From: Gerris lacustris
Lineage: Eukaryota; Arthropoda; Insecta; Hemiptera; Gerridae
Assembly (NCBI GenBank): GCA_951217055.1
Contig: OX578276.1
Span: 157,369,223-157,433,222 of the forward strand
DNA length: 64,000 bases
Direction of reading: 5' to 3'
Shown: one piece after another, positions 22,013 through 34,224 of the stretch
Numbering within the stretch: the stretch's first letter is position 1
Layout: each line of letters opens with the position of its first letter
Notes under the pieces: generated by a model
What the model saw: the letters and a program-made list of their open reading frames with translations, nothing else
Databases searched by the model: none
What the model was told of the DNA's origin: nothing
Made by a program: the position numbers and the translations under genes

Positions 22013-25000
22013 TCAGATGTCCTTGTATATGTCTGCTTCTTGTAGGAAATGTATCAAATTTGTCACTGTCGTATGGTTGTCTCCTAGTATTTCTGTCAGT
22101 GCCTCCGGTAGGTTGTGTTTCTTCCGCAGCTGTTCGAGTTGGTGGCAGTCTTTCAGAAGATGTACTACACTTATGGAATCGTTACAGAGTCTACACTTTG
22201 GAAGTTCCTTCTCCCTGGTAAACAGGTAGCTGTGAGTAAGTCTTGTGTGGCCGATTCTAAGTCTACTAAGTACTGTTTCTTCGTGTCTATTCTTCCTGCA
22301 AGAAGAGGCCCAGTCAGCTACCTTCGGCTTTACACATCTTAGTTTGTTGCAAATGGAATCTGTCCATAATTGTTGCCATTTCTCCGTAATTTTTCTTTTT
22401 ACACAACTGTCTAGATCCTTAGGCGTAATATTTGTCTCTAGGGGTTGTCCGTCTGCTGTCTCGTTACCCGGGATTCATAAATGGCTAGTGACCCAGCTGA
22501 ATCGAGCCTTTAATTTATGTTGTTCTATTACATTTCTAATATGAATGACTGTAAGGTTTTGAGTATACATTTTTCCTAGAGCCATTAGAGCTGCCCGAGA
22601 GTCAGAGTACACTACAAGATTTTCAAATTCTTGACTTGCTGCGGCTTTCAGAGCTTGCAGAATGGCCTCAAGCTCTAATGTGAAGACTGAACTTAAGCTC
22701 GAGCAGGAGAACATTCTATTTTCAGTGGGCTGGACGAATGCACAGCCGGCTCCTTCTGCAGTTTTGGAAGCGTCGGTATAGAAACTAACTTGACCTTGAT
22801 GTTCTGCTTCAATCTTTTTACAATATTGGCGTAATTCATGTTGAAATATCTTGTCTTATCTTTGATTTGTTAGGAGTAGTATGTTTGGACGGCTTGTTCT
22901 CCAGGGTGGTATTGTAGGAGCTTTAAATTCACTAATTCTAATTGGTTCTGGTAAGTATTCTCTAAGAGCTGCTTTAAATCTGAGTCCAGGTGACTGTGAA
23001 ATTTTTGGTTTTCTAATATATCTATTTTCAAATTTTGGATCTTGGAATAGCCGAAATACAATGTTTTCAGGGAAGCGTCTGATTTTGAGTCCATATCGTA
23101 GAAGTAATAAGTCTCGCCTTAGGGTAAGTGGAGGTTCGTTTGCCTCTACCAGCATACTAGATACCGGGCTTGTCTTGAAAGCACCGAGTGCGAGGCGTAA
23201 GCCTGCGTTGTGGACAGGATGTAATCGATTTAAGTCTTTGGCTTTGGCCGATCCGTAAGCCACACATCCATAGTCTATTTTGCTCCTTATTATGAGCCGA
23301 TAGAGGCGGAGAAGCGTAACTCTATCAGCTCCCCATTTTTTACTTTGCACCATTCTTAGGAGATTTAGATCCCTCAAACATTTAGTTCGCACTTCCACGA
23401 TATGCGGTCGCCAAGTAAGTTTTTTGTCGAAGAGGAGACCAAGATATTTGACATTTTCCACCACTGGAATAACTTGTCCAGATAATTTGAGGTGCACTCT
23501 GGGTATTTCTTGCTGTCTGGAAAATACGATACATTTGGTCTTGCTAGATGAAAAGCTTAACCCAGTTCTCTTTGCCCACTCGCTTATTCTGTTTATAGCT
23601 TGCTGAATTACTGAAACTGCCGAATCTGTACTTTTTGACCGGAAAAGTATAGTCATATCATCTACGAATGGAAACAATGGCTCTACGCATGACGGTATTG
23701 ATTTTTCGGCGTCGTTCACGGCTAGCAGGAATAGGGTACAGCTTAGCACGGCTCCTTGAGGCACTCCGTTTTCCTGTCCGTACGAGTTTGAAAGTTTATT
23801 TCCTACTTTGACATTAAACATTCTTCCTGATAAGAAATTGTTAATGTAGTGAAGCAAATGTCCTCTGAAACCCACGCTATGTAACTGTTTTACTATGGCG
23901 TATTTCATGGTCTGTCATAGGCTTTTTCACAATCGAAAAAGATCCCAACTGTCGACTTGCCTTGAACGAATCCGTCTTTAACATATGTTTCTAATTTGGT
24001 AATGTTGTCTATTGTCGATCTGTTTTTACGAAAGCCATTTTGGTTTGGTGACAGTAAGTTTTTTGCCTCTAATTCATGAAATAATCTCTAGTTGACAATT
24101 TTTTCTAATAGTTTTCAAAAGGTGTTGGTTATAGCTATAGGTCTGTATGATTCCGTTAATGCTGGGTCCTTTCCAAGTTTCAGGACTGGTACTATCGTTG
24201 CTACTCGCCATCTATCGGGATATTTATTCGAGATCCAAAGCAGATTGTAAAGCAGTAGTAAAAGCAGTTTGAAGGTAAGGGTTAAATTTATTATCATTGC
24301 ATTGTGTATCTGATCCGGGCCTGGTGCTGTCTTCTTACGGGTTTTTATAGCAGACTCAAGCTCCCATAATGTAAATGGGTTGTCATAGTGTTCGGTATTT
24401 TCAGATTCGAAATCTAATCCTTCGTTTTCGGTGTTACGTTTAAAAGTTTGAAAGTCAGGCTGGTATGTCGCTGTTGAACTTACTTCTGAAAAATGCTGAG
24501 CCAAAAGATCAGATACGAGTTGTGGATCTGAAACTGTGTTAGAGCCGTCGTTAAGGAGAGGGGCAGCTGTGGCTTTTCTTTTACCAGAGAGGATCCTCAC
24601 CTTCCTCCAAACATCTCCGCTTTCTGTCTCCTGAGTTAATGTAGAGATATAGCTTCTCCAGGATTCTTTCTTGGCTTGTAAGAAGACATATTTTCATTTG
24701 GCGCGCGCTTTTCTATATTTAATTAGGTTTTCGCTTGTCGAGTTGGATTTAAAGCGGTGAAATGCCTTTCTTCGGTCTCTTAGCGCTGGTCTGCATTCTT
24801 TGTTCCACCACGGTACTGGTTGTCTTTTTCCTGTCTATTTTATTAGTGGTACCGAAGTCAGTGCTGCCAACATCATAGATGAGGTCAGATAGTCTAGGAG
24901 TTCTTCCTCGTTTTCTTCGTTACAGGGAGAATATAAAGTGGTGTAGCTCAAGTGATTTCTATATGCTTCCCAGTCCGCATTTTTAAGAGACCAGTAAGAT

Positions 25001-25656
25001 GCTGGTTCATATTGCGGACAACTAATATTAAGTGAGACAAACAGTGGAAAGTGGTCACTTCCGTTAAGATCGGTTGAAACACTGAAGTCCGACAATCGTG
25101 CCATCGATGGAGAACTCAAGACTAGATCCAACACATCTGATTTACCTGATCTAAAATCTAAATATGTGGACTCACCTCTATTTATTAGACATAGGTTATT
25201 TTGGTCCATGAATGATTCAATAATTACTCCTCTAGAATCAGTTTTGGTGGAGCCCCATACCAGGTTATGTGCGTTGAAATCCCCTGATATAATGAAGGGG
25301 GCTGTCAGCTGCTGTACAATATTGCTTAAGCATTGTCTAGTAACATCCTCATTAGTATCGAGATAGATATTACATACAGTGAGGGGATGTGTGGAACCGA
25401 TCCGAATAGCTTGGGTCTGAATTGTAATCTCTTGAGTTGGAAGTTTTGATGAAGCAAATATGGCAAGGCCTCCTTGTCTGGTGCCAGCTGGGGGATCTAT
25501 TCTGTAACTTACATAGTCTGGCAGTTTTAGGGGTTTCCCAGACGGTAAATGGGTCTCTTGTAGCATAAGTATTTCCGGGGTTTTCTCTCTTATTAGTAAT
25601 CGAATGTCGTTTAATTTTGTTCTAAAGCCTCTGCAATACCAAATGCAAATTTTCAT
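22013..25656 (-). pseudogene. Jockey-like ORF2: endonuclease, reverse transcriptase, RNase H (broken)
   Basis: Read from 25656 leftward. Endonuclease (25656-24835): MLQETHLP, SGDFNAHNLVWGS and the NGSDHFPLF catalytic block. Reverse transcriptase: SYRPIAI near 24130, EKAYD near 23930, GVPQGAVLS and the active site as FVDD (not YADD) near 23670. RNase H: LELEAILQAL, YSDSRAAL and a damaged WVTSH...IPGNETADG near 22480. The C-terminal CRLC...HLLKDC motif is near 22150. In-frame stops occur at about 24835, 24690, 24115 and 24080. A frameshift lies near 23905 and another stop near 22475. It was one continuous ORF in the ancestor (inference). Non-functional. Confidence 0.85.
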
Positions 25657-25715
25657 AGGATTTTATGTGAAATTTACTATTATTATTTGTGTAGTGTATG
25701 GATTTAAGGAATCGT

Positions 25716-28480
25716 CTACTTATTCTTGAACTTTTTCTTATTAGTTGATGTTGGGTTTTTCTTTTTGGAAATGTTAGTTAAATTTTTCTGTTCTGGTGTT
25801 GTAGTTCGTTTGCTAGTGCTGGATTCACTGCCGGAATCCCAGCCGTTTATCCACATCATATCGTTTTCATTTTGGGTGTTAGAATTTGTTCTAAGTGACA
25901 AATACTGTTATTTTCCTTTTTTTCATTATTTTTCTCCTTGTTAGGGATCGATTTACTCGAACTACTACCAGATTTTTCTTGCACAACAGCACTTACTTCT
26001 TTAGTGCACTGAGTTCCCTTATCTTCTTTTTTAACACTTCTTATCTTACACACTGCGCAGGTTTGCTGGTTTGTTGGAAGAACATTTGAAAATAACTTGG
26101 GAAGGTTGGTCTGACAAATAATTTCCGCTTTTTTCTTTGCTTCCATGTAAGACACTTTTTCGAGGACTTTTATTTCCGTTATTTTCTTTTCAGTAATCCA
26201 TTTAGGGCAGTTTCTGTCGAGCGCCGAGTGAGGACCTTTGCAGTTGAGACACTGTTTAGGCTTCACACAGGGTGTGTCATGTGCAGGATCTCCACACTCA
26301 GGACAGACTGCTCCTGTTCTACAAGTCAACTTAATATGGTTGAACTTGCAGCACTGGAAGCAACGTCTTGGAAGAGGTATATAAGGCCCGGATTGGAATA
26401 GATAAATACCCAACTTTCAACTTACTTGGCAGAGTTGTAAGGCATAACGTTACTCAGGGCCGCAGCTACATATTTTACCAGGAGGGGCAAGCCCTAATTT
26501 TGCCGCCCCTTCCACCACTTTATCCTAGCAATTCGCCAATAACTATTACTCTTACTCCTAAGTCAGCTTGTGAAAAATCTTGGTATATTTATTAATATTT
26601 GAGATAAAATATAAAATCATGATTTAAGTTGATAACTAAAGTTTATTTGAAAATGAGAAACGACAATTCAAGTACACAATTCAAGTAAAACTTTTTTAAT
26701 ATACCAGAAAATATTATACATATACGCAGAAAATATTATACATTATACATAAAACAATTCTTCCAAAAACTAAAAGTGTATTTATGTAAATTTGACTTTT
26801 CGAGTGCAAAAGTTTTGATTATTTTTTTTCGATGCTCTTTGATGTTTAATGGAAAAGAGACTTACATCATCAGAGACATCGAAAAGAAACAACTAAACTC
26901 TAGTAAATTAAAATCTATTTTTAAATAATAAACTCCTGTTCAGTTCAGTTAAAATAGGTGCCAGTCCTACTAATCTCTCTTCTGTCATACATGAACCTGA
27001 CCCAAAGGGGGGCCCGGGGGGCCTCCCCCGGAAAATTTTAGAAAATTAGGTTCAAAATGGTGAATTTTGGGCCTTTTTTTAGATCTTTTTCATCTAAAAA
27101 AAAGCATCACCTAAAAGTTTGTTTAAAATTGTTTCTGCAGAATTTTTAAAACATTTATTAACTAAATCGGTTTTTAGACTAAAAAAAAAAAGGTTTTACC
27201 TTTAACGCTATACTATGCTATTAATTATTTCTGATTCATTATGAAATACCTTCACAACGTCCTATACAGCAACTGAACTAGGGGATACACACTCAACTGA
27301 GTATATAAACAAACAACAATTAAGGTATGCAAATAAACAAACACAAAATAGTTTAATGTTTGTATCCCACATAAACATGTAAGTTTGGGAATCCCAGTTT
27401 TAAATGTTAATATTAACTTGACTATTGATCCATAAACAATAATCATTTATTTGCAAAATAATTATATTATTAGTTTTAAATGAGATCTCTCCTAATTTAA
27501 GTTATTCATCTATCTTTCTTTGTAAAAACATTGACTTCTTGGTGGGCAAGTATCTTGCGGCGCCCCTCAGGCCCTAGCGCCCTAGGGTCGCGCCGGCCCT
27601 GTGTCTAGTTCGTAGGGATAGGGCGCGCATCGTCGAGACGGACTACGTGAAAACTACACTGTGACCCGACCTTGCAATAGGGAATTAAGAAGGCATCTAC
27701 TCACTGACAGTACTGCTTTCATATCGCTCACTCTCATCTGCCTAGTTCGTATGCCGCCCTCTACACCTACATCACTGTGTCATATTACAGGTCTTAAATT
27801 AGTTAAATAAATTTATAGTCTTTTACTCATTTTGCCGCCCCCTACATTTTGCCGCCCGGGGCAAAAGACCCCCCCTGCCCCCCCCTAGCTGCGGCCCTGA
27901 CGTTACTATATAACTGTTGGTAGGTATCAGTGTACTGTCAATTCTCCTGTTCATTCGCTTTACTTCTACAACTCCCTGGTTCTTAAGATTTTCTGCGATC
28001 TCGGGGATAGGAATATCAGCGAGGTCGGCGCAGGTAATAACTCCTTTTACTTGATTTAAGGTTCTATGTGGTTCTACCGAAACTAGAAGAGATTGATTTC
28101 TAGGTAAATTTGAAATCAGTTTCTCGGCTTGGTCATGAGTAAATGTTTCAACTAAGAGAGAACCGTCACGTAGTTTTTTTGCGCTTTTAACGCCGCCACA
28201 AGCTTGAGCTAGAAGTTTTTCAATCATAAACGGCGAAACTTTTGACATAGATTCACCATCCTGTCTTTTTACAATAAGAAAGTTTATAATTTCTCTTGGC
28301 ATTGACAGTTCAAGTTTTACTGGAGTATTAGGTCGTTGTCGTTTGTTATTGGGCAACGAGTCACGGCTTTTTTCTTGTCAGATTGCAATATGTCAGATTT
28401 TCCATTATTTTCTTTAAAATTTCCATCTACACAGTCAGGGGTAAAATTATATTGATCCCTGGATTGCCCTCCAGGGTCAG
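25716..28480 (-). pseudogene. Jockey-like ORF1 with three CCHC zinc knuckles (broken)
   Basis: The first ATG of the 5' leader is near 28490 (MRPPDPGGQ). The frame shifts at an A run near 28365, then continues as LPNNKRQRPNTP...IINFLIVKR to about 27920, where a hAT element intervenes. After it, from about 26440, come FNLL/SKLKVGY-like residues and then CFQC...C, CPEC...C and CLNC...C zinc knuckles near 26350-26210, and a Lys/Ser-rich tail. Another frameshift lies near 25890. ORF1 proteins of this class bind the element RNA. The tail NKRQR and three knuckles are typical of Jockey ORF1. Confidence 0.75.
26455..27899. mobile_element. Non-autonomous hAT element with 8-bp TSD
   Basis: The ends are CAGGGCCGCAGCTA (26455) and the inverse TAGCTGCGGCCCTG (27886-27899), flanked by ACGTTACT at 26447-26454 and 27900-27907. 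The 8-bp duplication and CAGGG start are diagnostic of hAT. 'ttgccgcccc' phrases recur near both ends (26498 and 27832-27858), forming longer imperfect inverted arms. No transposase (no RW or hATC dimerisation motif) was seen in its 1445 bp. It interrupts ORF1 of the LINE. Confidence 0.9.
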
Positions 28481-28621
28481 GAGGTCTCATACTCACAATT
28501 TGAAGGGAATTTAAAGTCTATTTCGCTAAGATAATCTTATATAATTGAGGAGAGAATTACTTACGTGTGTTTTCAATCACCTGTCAAAACAAAACTCTTT
28601 TGACCGTGTATGGGGGCCTTT

Positions 28622-28792
28622 ATTCTATATTCTATGGCATACATGTAGAGATCTGATGTTCAGTTCCCCTTGGTGAGATACATTTTTAGGTACTTCTTTA
28701 GATTGTTACTCCCCTCTGAATTTTTATAAGGGGAGTAGCAATCAAAAGAAGTGTCCATTTTTATCTGTCATCCTCCCTTTTTACTTTCTCAT
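28622..28792. other. Intergenic
   Basis: Pyrimidine-rich, no gene seen. This is the right flank of the Harbinger-like MITE. Confidence 0.4.
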
Positions 28793-30263
28793 ATAAAGAG
28801 AAAGGATTGTGATGGCGCGAATATTCGATTTTGATGGATTTACACGTTTTGATGTCCCCTGAGTCAAAAAAAGTTGTTTTTAAAAAATTTCTGTCTGTCG
28901 TCTGTGCAGACGCGTGGAACCTTAACTACTAGGCTGCTTTTGGCATACAAGTTCAGAAAAATCATACTCCGAGGTAAAATCGCGAAATAAATTTTAGCTT
29001 TATATTCGGTGCCCCCCAAAAACTATAAAAAATCACAGGGACGTACTTGCGTCCAAGTTCTTTTTAGGGTTTTGTAGATGATTAAGCATACCCGTTATGA
29101 AATAATGATTTTTTTTTTCTTCGATCTCAAGGATCCTGGTTTCGATCCCCCGGGGGGTCACAATGTTTTTCATCAGTAATAACGACTAGATAAATTACAT
29201 TTTTTTCAGAACATTTTCATTGCTCCACTATAAGGTATAGCCATGAATTATTTTTAAATTTTAGGACCAGCCGTTATATAGTGTTGGAGGAGGGGATTTA
29301 TTTGGGGGTATATTTTGACTTATAAAAGCAATAAAGAATGAAAAAATTAAAAAAGCAAATATATATTTGTATCCTACTCTTCAGCAGCTTTCATTTGATA
29401 CCCCAATCAAAATTTTGAAAAAATATAGTTTTGGCCGCACTTCAAATTTTCGCGCAGAAAATTAGTAATTTTTAAAAACTAGAAATGAACTCTTGGAAAT
29501 ATCATCGCCCCACAATATGGAATTAGCATGAATTATTTCGAAATTTTAGGACCAGCCGTTATATAGTGGTTGGGGGAGGGACATTTTTTTGGGGTATATT
29601 TTGATTTTTTTACCCAATAAGGAATGCAAAATTTAAAAAAGCTTGTATATATTTGTGTCCTACTCTTCAGTCATTTCATACCCCTTCATTTGATTCCCCA
29701 CTCGAAAATTAAAAAAAAAAAAATTTTTTTGAGTTTACCACATTTTAGCGAATTGCGCGTATTTAATTTTGAATTTCTGTATATTTTTCCTGTGGTTGGG
29801 TCAAACATTTGCACGAGTGATTCAAATTTCAGCACTTTCGCTTAAACGGTTCGGGCCCTATGAACCAAAGAGCGACGGACGGACGGACACATCACCCTCG
29901 GCATAAGGGTTTTGAGAAGTATCTACAAAACCATAAAAAACGTTAAAAAAAAAATTATTTCTCTTAAACTGTTCCGACGATTTTGATTATAATTTTTTTT
30001 AAAACGAAGTCCTTTTAAATACGAATCTAATGATATAACCCGTTTTACCAGGAAACATTTATATCCTGAGAAAATAGCTTTAAACTCTGACAGAGAGAGG
30101 CCACGTTCGATTACCCGCCGAGAAGTTATTTTTACGATAAATGTTGATATAATGTTCAAATATAATTAAATGTACATACGAATGATAATAAATGTAAAAC
30201 ACTGGGCTAACTAATTATGAACTCGTATATGAGAAATTTTGTCTGAGTTGTCTCGGACCGATT
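28793..30263 (+). mobile_element. HINE-like family D, copy with nested family H
   Basis: The 5' end ACTTTCTC-ATATAAA-GAGAAAG is itself a hairpin. The inverse phrase TATATGAGAAA lies near 30226-30236, followed by GTCTGAG-TTGT-CTCGGAC, a 7-bp stem-loop with one G-T pair (about 30241-30258). The body matches 35044-35650 ('ggatttacacgttttga', 'agacg(c/t)gtgga', 'caattatttctc', 'cgttcgatta'). It is interrupted from 29037 to about 29945. Confidence 0.65.
29037..29945 (-). mobile_element. HINE-like family H, copy 1 (inside family D)
   Basis: On the minus strand the element starts near 29945 with TTTTTATGGTTTTGTAGA, carries a GTCCGTCCGTCC run (29872-29888 on plus as GGACGGACGGAC), and ends with the inverse TCTACAAAACCCTAAAAA followed by the stem-loop GGACG-CAAGTA-CGTCC (29039-29054). 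Interior phrases such as 'accagccgttatatagtg' occur twice. A tRNA-like 'tttcgatccccc' sits near 29133. Confidence 0.55.
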
Positions 30264-30901
30264 TACTTCTTTAATAGCGTTTTTTTGTAAATACAATGTT
30301 TTATTCAATTATTTATCTTAAATATATAGTGAGGATTAAATGTAGGAAGTATTGTTATGTCTAGGTGGGTGGTCTAACAGAGCGTTGTGCCAGTGAGATA
30401 CTCAAGTGGGAATATGTTGTATTATGTTTGGCTAGAGTTCAGGCTGGGTTGATGTATTGTTTATAGTTTGCTCTGCTCTGAAGAGACGCCATCACCAGCC
30501 AGCCACCTGCCAGCCATCACCAGCCACCTGCCTAATTGTTCCCAACACAGCTCAATGCACCCACAAAATCAACCTAATTTGTTTTCTCTATCTGGTTTAT
30601 TTTTCTTTAGTTTTCTCAAGAGATTTATTTGTTTTTCCGAAGCTAAGTAAATACAATGGTTTACTGTTAAATTTGGTGTGACGCCTAACATTGTTTATAC
30701 CTTTTATTTTTCTTTTCTCATGTATATTATTTAGTTTTAAGGGACACAAGAAATTTCTATAAAAAACGACAATATAAAAAATGTGACGCTCTTGCCAGTA
30801 AATTAGATTATATAAGCCCGTCAAGTACGTGCCAGCAACCTACTAAAATGGTTTCTTTAGTCATAAGAATTTATATATCCTATATTATTATTTTTTCTTT
30901 G
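30264..30901. other. Intergenic; CCAGCCA-rich patch
   Basis: No gene recognised. 30488-30535 has repeated CCAGCCA/CACCTGCC words. Two overlapping plus frames there are low-complexity and not convincing as coding. Confidence 0.35.
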
Positions 30902-31389
30902 CTAAAACGTGTATAAAAAGTTGCACTTTGTAGAAGAAAAATGTGCAAATATTATCCTTAAGCATCATAGGTATTCACTAATTTGGTTCTTTTAGAGGTA
31001 ATGGCCGCCATTTTCGTAACGCGATATATATTTGTGATCTACATATCAATACCTTTAAAATTATACCCCTCTTATAAATTATAAAAAGTAAAAATTTGGG
31101 TCACCATACTTAAAGCCACTTAAAATTTCTAAAATTTGACTTCTTAATTGTAACTCCCAGAAATATCATTGGCCTGAAGAGATGTACAATTTTTTAAACT
31201 TTATTTTATCTTTTCAGTGGTAAATCATTTAAAGGTATTGAAATGCAAATCACAAATAGGTTTACATTGAGATTCCAAAATGGTGGCCGTTTTACCCCCA
31301 AAAGAACCAAATAAGTCTACACCTACAATGCAAAAGAACAAAATGTACGCCTTGTTCCTCCAAAGTGCAACTTTTAATACATATTTTAG
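30902..31389. mobile_element. Fold-back element with long imperfect inverted arms
   Basis: The left arm (30902-31068) and the right arm (about 31215-31389) are inverted copies: CTAAAACGTGTATAAAAAGT against the reverse complement of ACTTTTAATACATATTTTAG. The arms also share 'gttgcactttg', 'ttggttcttttag', 'atggccgccattttcg' and 'atacctttaaa'. No coding frame. Arm length of about 165-175 bp makes this a long-TIR MITE or fold-back element of unknown superfamily. Confidence 0.65.
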
Positions 31390-31628
31390 TAAAAATAATG
31401 TAGGAAATATGCATTTTTATGAGAGTTTAAAAAAAAACTCTATTAGTAGCTTGCTGGCTAGTACTTCAGGGACTTTTTAAGAAAAAGTCATTTTTGGAAA
31501 AGATTATTTTTTTAGAATGTCATAAAATGAGAAACTTGTGCCCTTAATGAGGTGGAGACGTTATTCCAACGTTAGTATTATGTTTTATATAAACGATTTG
31601 CTTCTCTAATGTGTGATATTTACACATT
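31390..31628. other. Intergenic
   Basis: No feature seen between two fold-back elements. Confidence 0.35.
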
Positions 31629-31838
31629 CTTCACACAAGTATTTGTAATATCAAATAACCGGTTTGGGCAAGTTAATAGCCATCTTCAGGTTCAAAACTA
31701 GTTGTTCACAGTAACATGGCGTCGAAGTTAATCTCGGGCATTCACTTCGATACCATGTTACTGAGATACTGTCGACAACTAATCTAGATTCTGAAGAATT
31801 GTTATTAGTTATTACTGTAACAAATACTTTGTGTGAAG
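31629..31838. mobile_element. Short fold-back element
   Basis: The ends CTTCACACAAGTATTTGT and the inverse ACAAATACTTTGTGTGAAG bracket further inverted sequence. The centre is a hairpin with CAGTAACATGG / CCATGTTACTG arms extended by GTCGAAGT / ACTTCGAT (18 of 20 paired) and a 14-16 nt loop (about 31710-31764). Confidence 0.7.
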
Positions 31839-31854
31839 ATCAGTATTTTTTATT

Positions 31855-32541
31855 AGGGTCCGTAGGCAAAACCAAGGACCCTTATATTTTCCTGCGTGTG
31901 TCTGTCCGTCCGTCCTCTCGCGTGCTCTCACGGCTACACCTTTCGTCCGATCACTTTGAAATTTGGCATGTATGTGTCTTGTACCTGCCTACATATTTTA
32001 AAAATATAGCAACTTAAAAAAAATATTTTTCAAAAAAATTAGGGTAAAAAAACTTTCGACACTGTGAGGGGTATCATATGAAAGGGTATGTCGAGCTGAT
32101 TACAAAAGTATATAATTCTTTGGTTATAACTTTGATAGGGCGAGCGTAGGCGAGTTTGAAACGTGTCCCCCCCCCCCTCTATCTCGCTTATGTGAAGTGC
32201 AAAAAGTCTGAAAAAAATCCTGAACATTCTTCAACCAAAAGTAAAGATACCACTTTTTGGAAATTTCGAAAAAAATATTATTTTATTTTTTATTGACAAA
32301 ATAGTTTTTTTTTTTATAATTATGGTCTTTTCGATGTATTTATATGGTTGTAGTCCGGTTCAGTGGCAAAAAAATACTTTATCAGAGTGTGTTTTGAGAA
32401 TATTAGACCCTTAGAATGGTTCAAAGTAAGCTTTTTAGCATTTTTAAAAAACACTGTTTATACACTTTACAGTTAAACACTATATAGTGTGGCCTACGGA
32501 CCCTCGCTGTGTGCTCACTAGCACACACTTGACCTGTTTAT
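31855..32541 (+). mobile_element. HINE-like family J, copy 2
   Basis: AGGGTCCGTAGGC at 31855-31867, inverse GCCTACGGACCCT at 32492-32504, then stem-loop GTGTGCT-CACT-AGCACAC at 32509-32526 and a 'gacctgttta' end. GTCTGTCCGTCCGTCC follows the 5' end. It aligns with 11074-11760. Confidence 0.7.
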
Positions 32542-32670
32542 TCTGTTTAAAATGATGACAAATATGTTATTTATTGTTCGGGTTAAATCTGGACCACATG
32601 CTCTACCTGTTTCAAATTGTCCTATTTACTTCGGTTTATATTAAACTTTTCCTTTTACTTTAAAAATATA

Positions 32671-33558
32671 CGTGTGGTGTCGCGGGACACCCGGTAGGAA
32701 CCAAGTTCCTTATATTTTTCATTAAATATAAATTATAAAATCACACTGCTAAGTACGTATACTTGCTAACTACTTATACATGACGGAGTTAGAAAAGAGA
32801 TAAAATTAAAAGTAACTAACTGTTTGTACCTAGTGGAGTTAAGGCAAAATTCAAAGAAAAGCATTATTTGTATCATTAAAGCAAGTGTCTTACAATAAAT
32901 ATGTATAAAAAAAATGAATATTGAGAAAAAAGTTAATAATGATGAGTTTATAATTAAAGAGTATGTTTATAGTTGGTATGAAAAAGGAAAAAATATTAAT
33001 ATTAAATTATTATAAAATATATCTCTTCCCTACTCAAAAATGTCTGCTTACATCAGGTTGAAATTTTACATGCCTTTTTCAATTTTACTTTAGACGATGT
33101 ATAAGAAGTTTTATTGAAATCGTTACGTTAGAACGTAAGATATCGGTAAAAACGTTGTTTTCTTTATTTTAAACGTTTAGATCCGCTTTAATAAATTTAG
33201 CGATCTTTATCACTTCATAGTAGTGTCGGTGTTCGTTTTACTAAAAAAAAATTATTTATAAAAGTTATTTGTCTCATTAAATAGATGAAGTTAGAATTTT
33301 TTCCCGTCCTAAAATTCCAATTGTAAATTTGAAGCTTACGTTTGAGCGTTGAGCGTGAACGCTTGGGCGGGTAATGTTGTTGAATAAACTCAGCCTAGGC
33401 ATTGCTAAAATGAACATGTGTACCAAATTTCAAATAACTCGGTCATCTTTTACTCAATTTATATTCGTAGGTAGATTTCGTGACACTTGGTTCTGTGGCG
33501 GTGGTTTTTTTCGGATTCACTCCCGGGCTCCAGAACGTGCCATAAGGAACTTCGTTCC
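32671..33558 (-). mobile_element. HINE-like family G, copy 1
   Basis: On the minus strand the 5' end is GGAACGAAGTTCCTTATGGC (ends 33558), and the 3' side has the inverse phrase GGAACTTGGTTCC followed by stem-loop GGTGTC-CCGC-GACACC (32676-32691). The interior 'cgatatcttacgttctaacgtaacga' and 'aaagatcgctaaa' is shared with family A. The short frame at 33374-33694 continues past the element and is not convincing. Confidence 0.65.
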
Positions 33559-34224
33559 AAAAACTATTTCGACTGTAGCATCTTGCTTAATTCAATTTAG
33601 TAATGCTTCCGAGACATTTTTTACGTCTCCGATTTCAACAATTCCAAGACAGAAAACCCGTCATCAGCCGTCTACGCTTTTTAATTTTTTCTGAATTGAT
33701 ACTTTAATTCACGAAAAAATGTAAAACAATTTAGAGAGATTGAAAAAACGGGGCAAATTAATAGAATTTGACAATAATAGGTTGTATAGCATTACATCAT
33801 TAAGCTATACAAGGACTAGCTTTATTATTAGCTCATTGAACAACAAGGGATTCGTAAAAAGAACTTTCACTTAGATGTTATAAATAATTTTAAACATTTA
33901 TTAGACAAATTCTCTCATCTGTTGCGACAGAACTTCAACATGTGCACAGTTAGTTCTTTGATCTTGTAATAAGATTGAAACAGAATTAAACGAAAATATA
34001 ATCTGTTAGTCTGTTTAATTAATTAATGTTACTCTCAAAGTAATTAAATATAAGCTGAGCTGCTTCAACTGCGGTTATTTTCAAACAACTGGTCTTAGGA
34101 CGGACACCACAACTCTCATCGTGTTTTCACACTAAGTCTTATTATTATCTTTAAACATTTATTATGGATTTTACATTATTTTATTCTTTTTACAAGCTTT
34201 TATTTAACTTGCAATGTTTATATG
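33559..34224. other. Intergenic, no gene seen
   Basis: AT-rich and featureless apart from short A/T tracts. Confidence 0.35.

Larger units (their letters stand above)
21910..28597 (-). mobile_element. Degenerate Jockey-like LINE, near full length, with 15-bp TSD
   Basis: TSDs TTTTGGCCGTGTATG (21895-21909) and TTTTGACCGTGTATG (28598-28612) differ at one base. On the minus strand the order is 5' leader, ORF1 with zinc knuckles, ORF2 with endonuclease, reverse transcriptase and RNase H, then a short 3' region ending in an A/T-rich tail (about 21910-21927). The element contains a hAT insertion (26455-27899), so its own length was about 5.2 kb. Several nonsense and frameshift changes show it is dead. 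Confidence 0.85.
21646..28621 (+). mobile_element. PIF/Harbinger-like MITE split by a LINE
   Basis: The left end TTA|AGGCTCCCAAACACGATCAA (from 21644) and the right end, reverse complement of TTGACCGTGTATGGGGGCCT|TTA (28601-28622), are inverted copies flanked by TTA. This is the 3-bp TWA-type duplication of PIF/Harbinger elements. The MITE proper is only about 275 bp: 21647-21909 plus 28613-28619. Everything between is the LINE at 21910-28597. Its interior is a tandem array of its own terminal motif. Confidence 0.6.

Noticed and set aside
22881..23258. 125-residue plus-strand frame
   Set aside because: Antisense shadow of the Jockey-like reverse transcriptase.
33374..33694. 106-residue plus-strand frame
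   Set aside because: The first half is antisense to a family G repeat and the second half matches nothing I recognise; no splice sites or start support.
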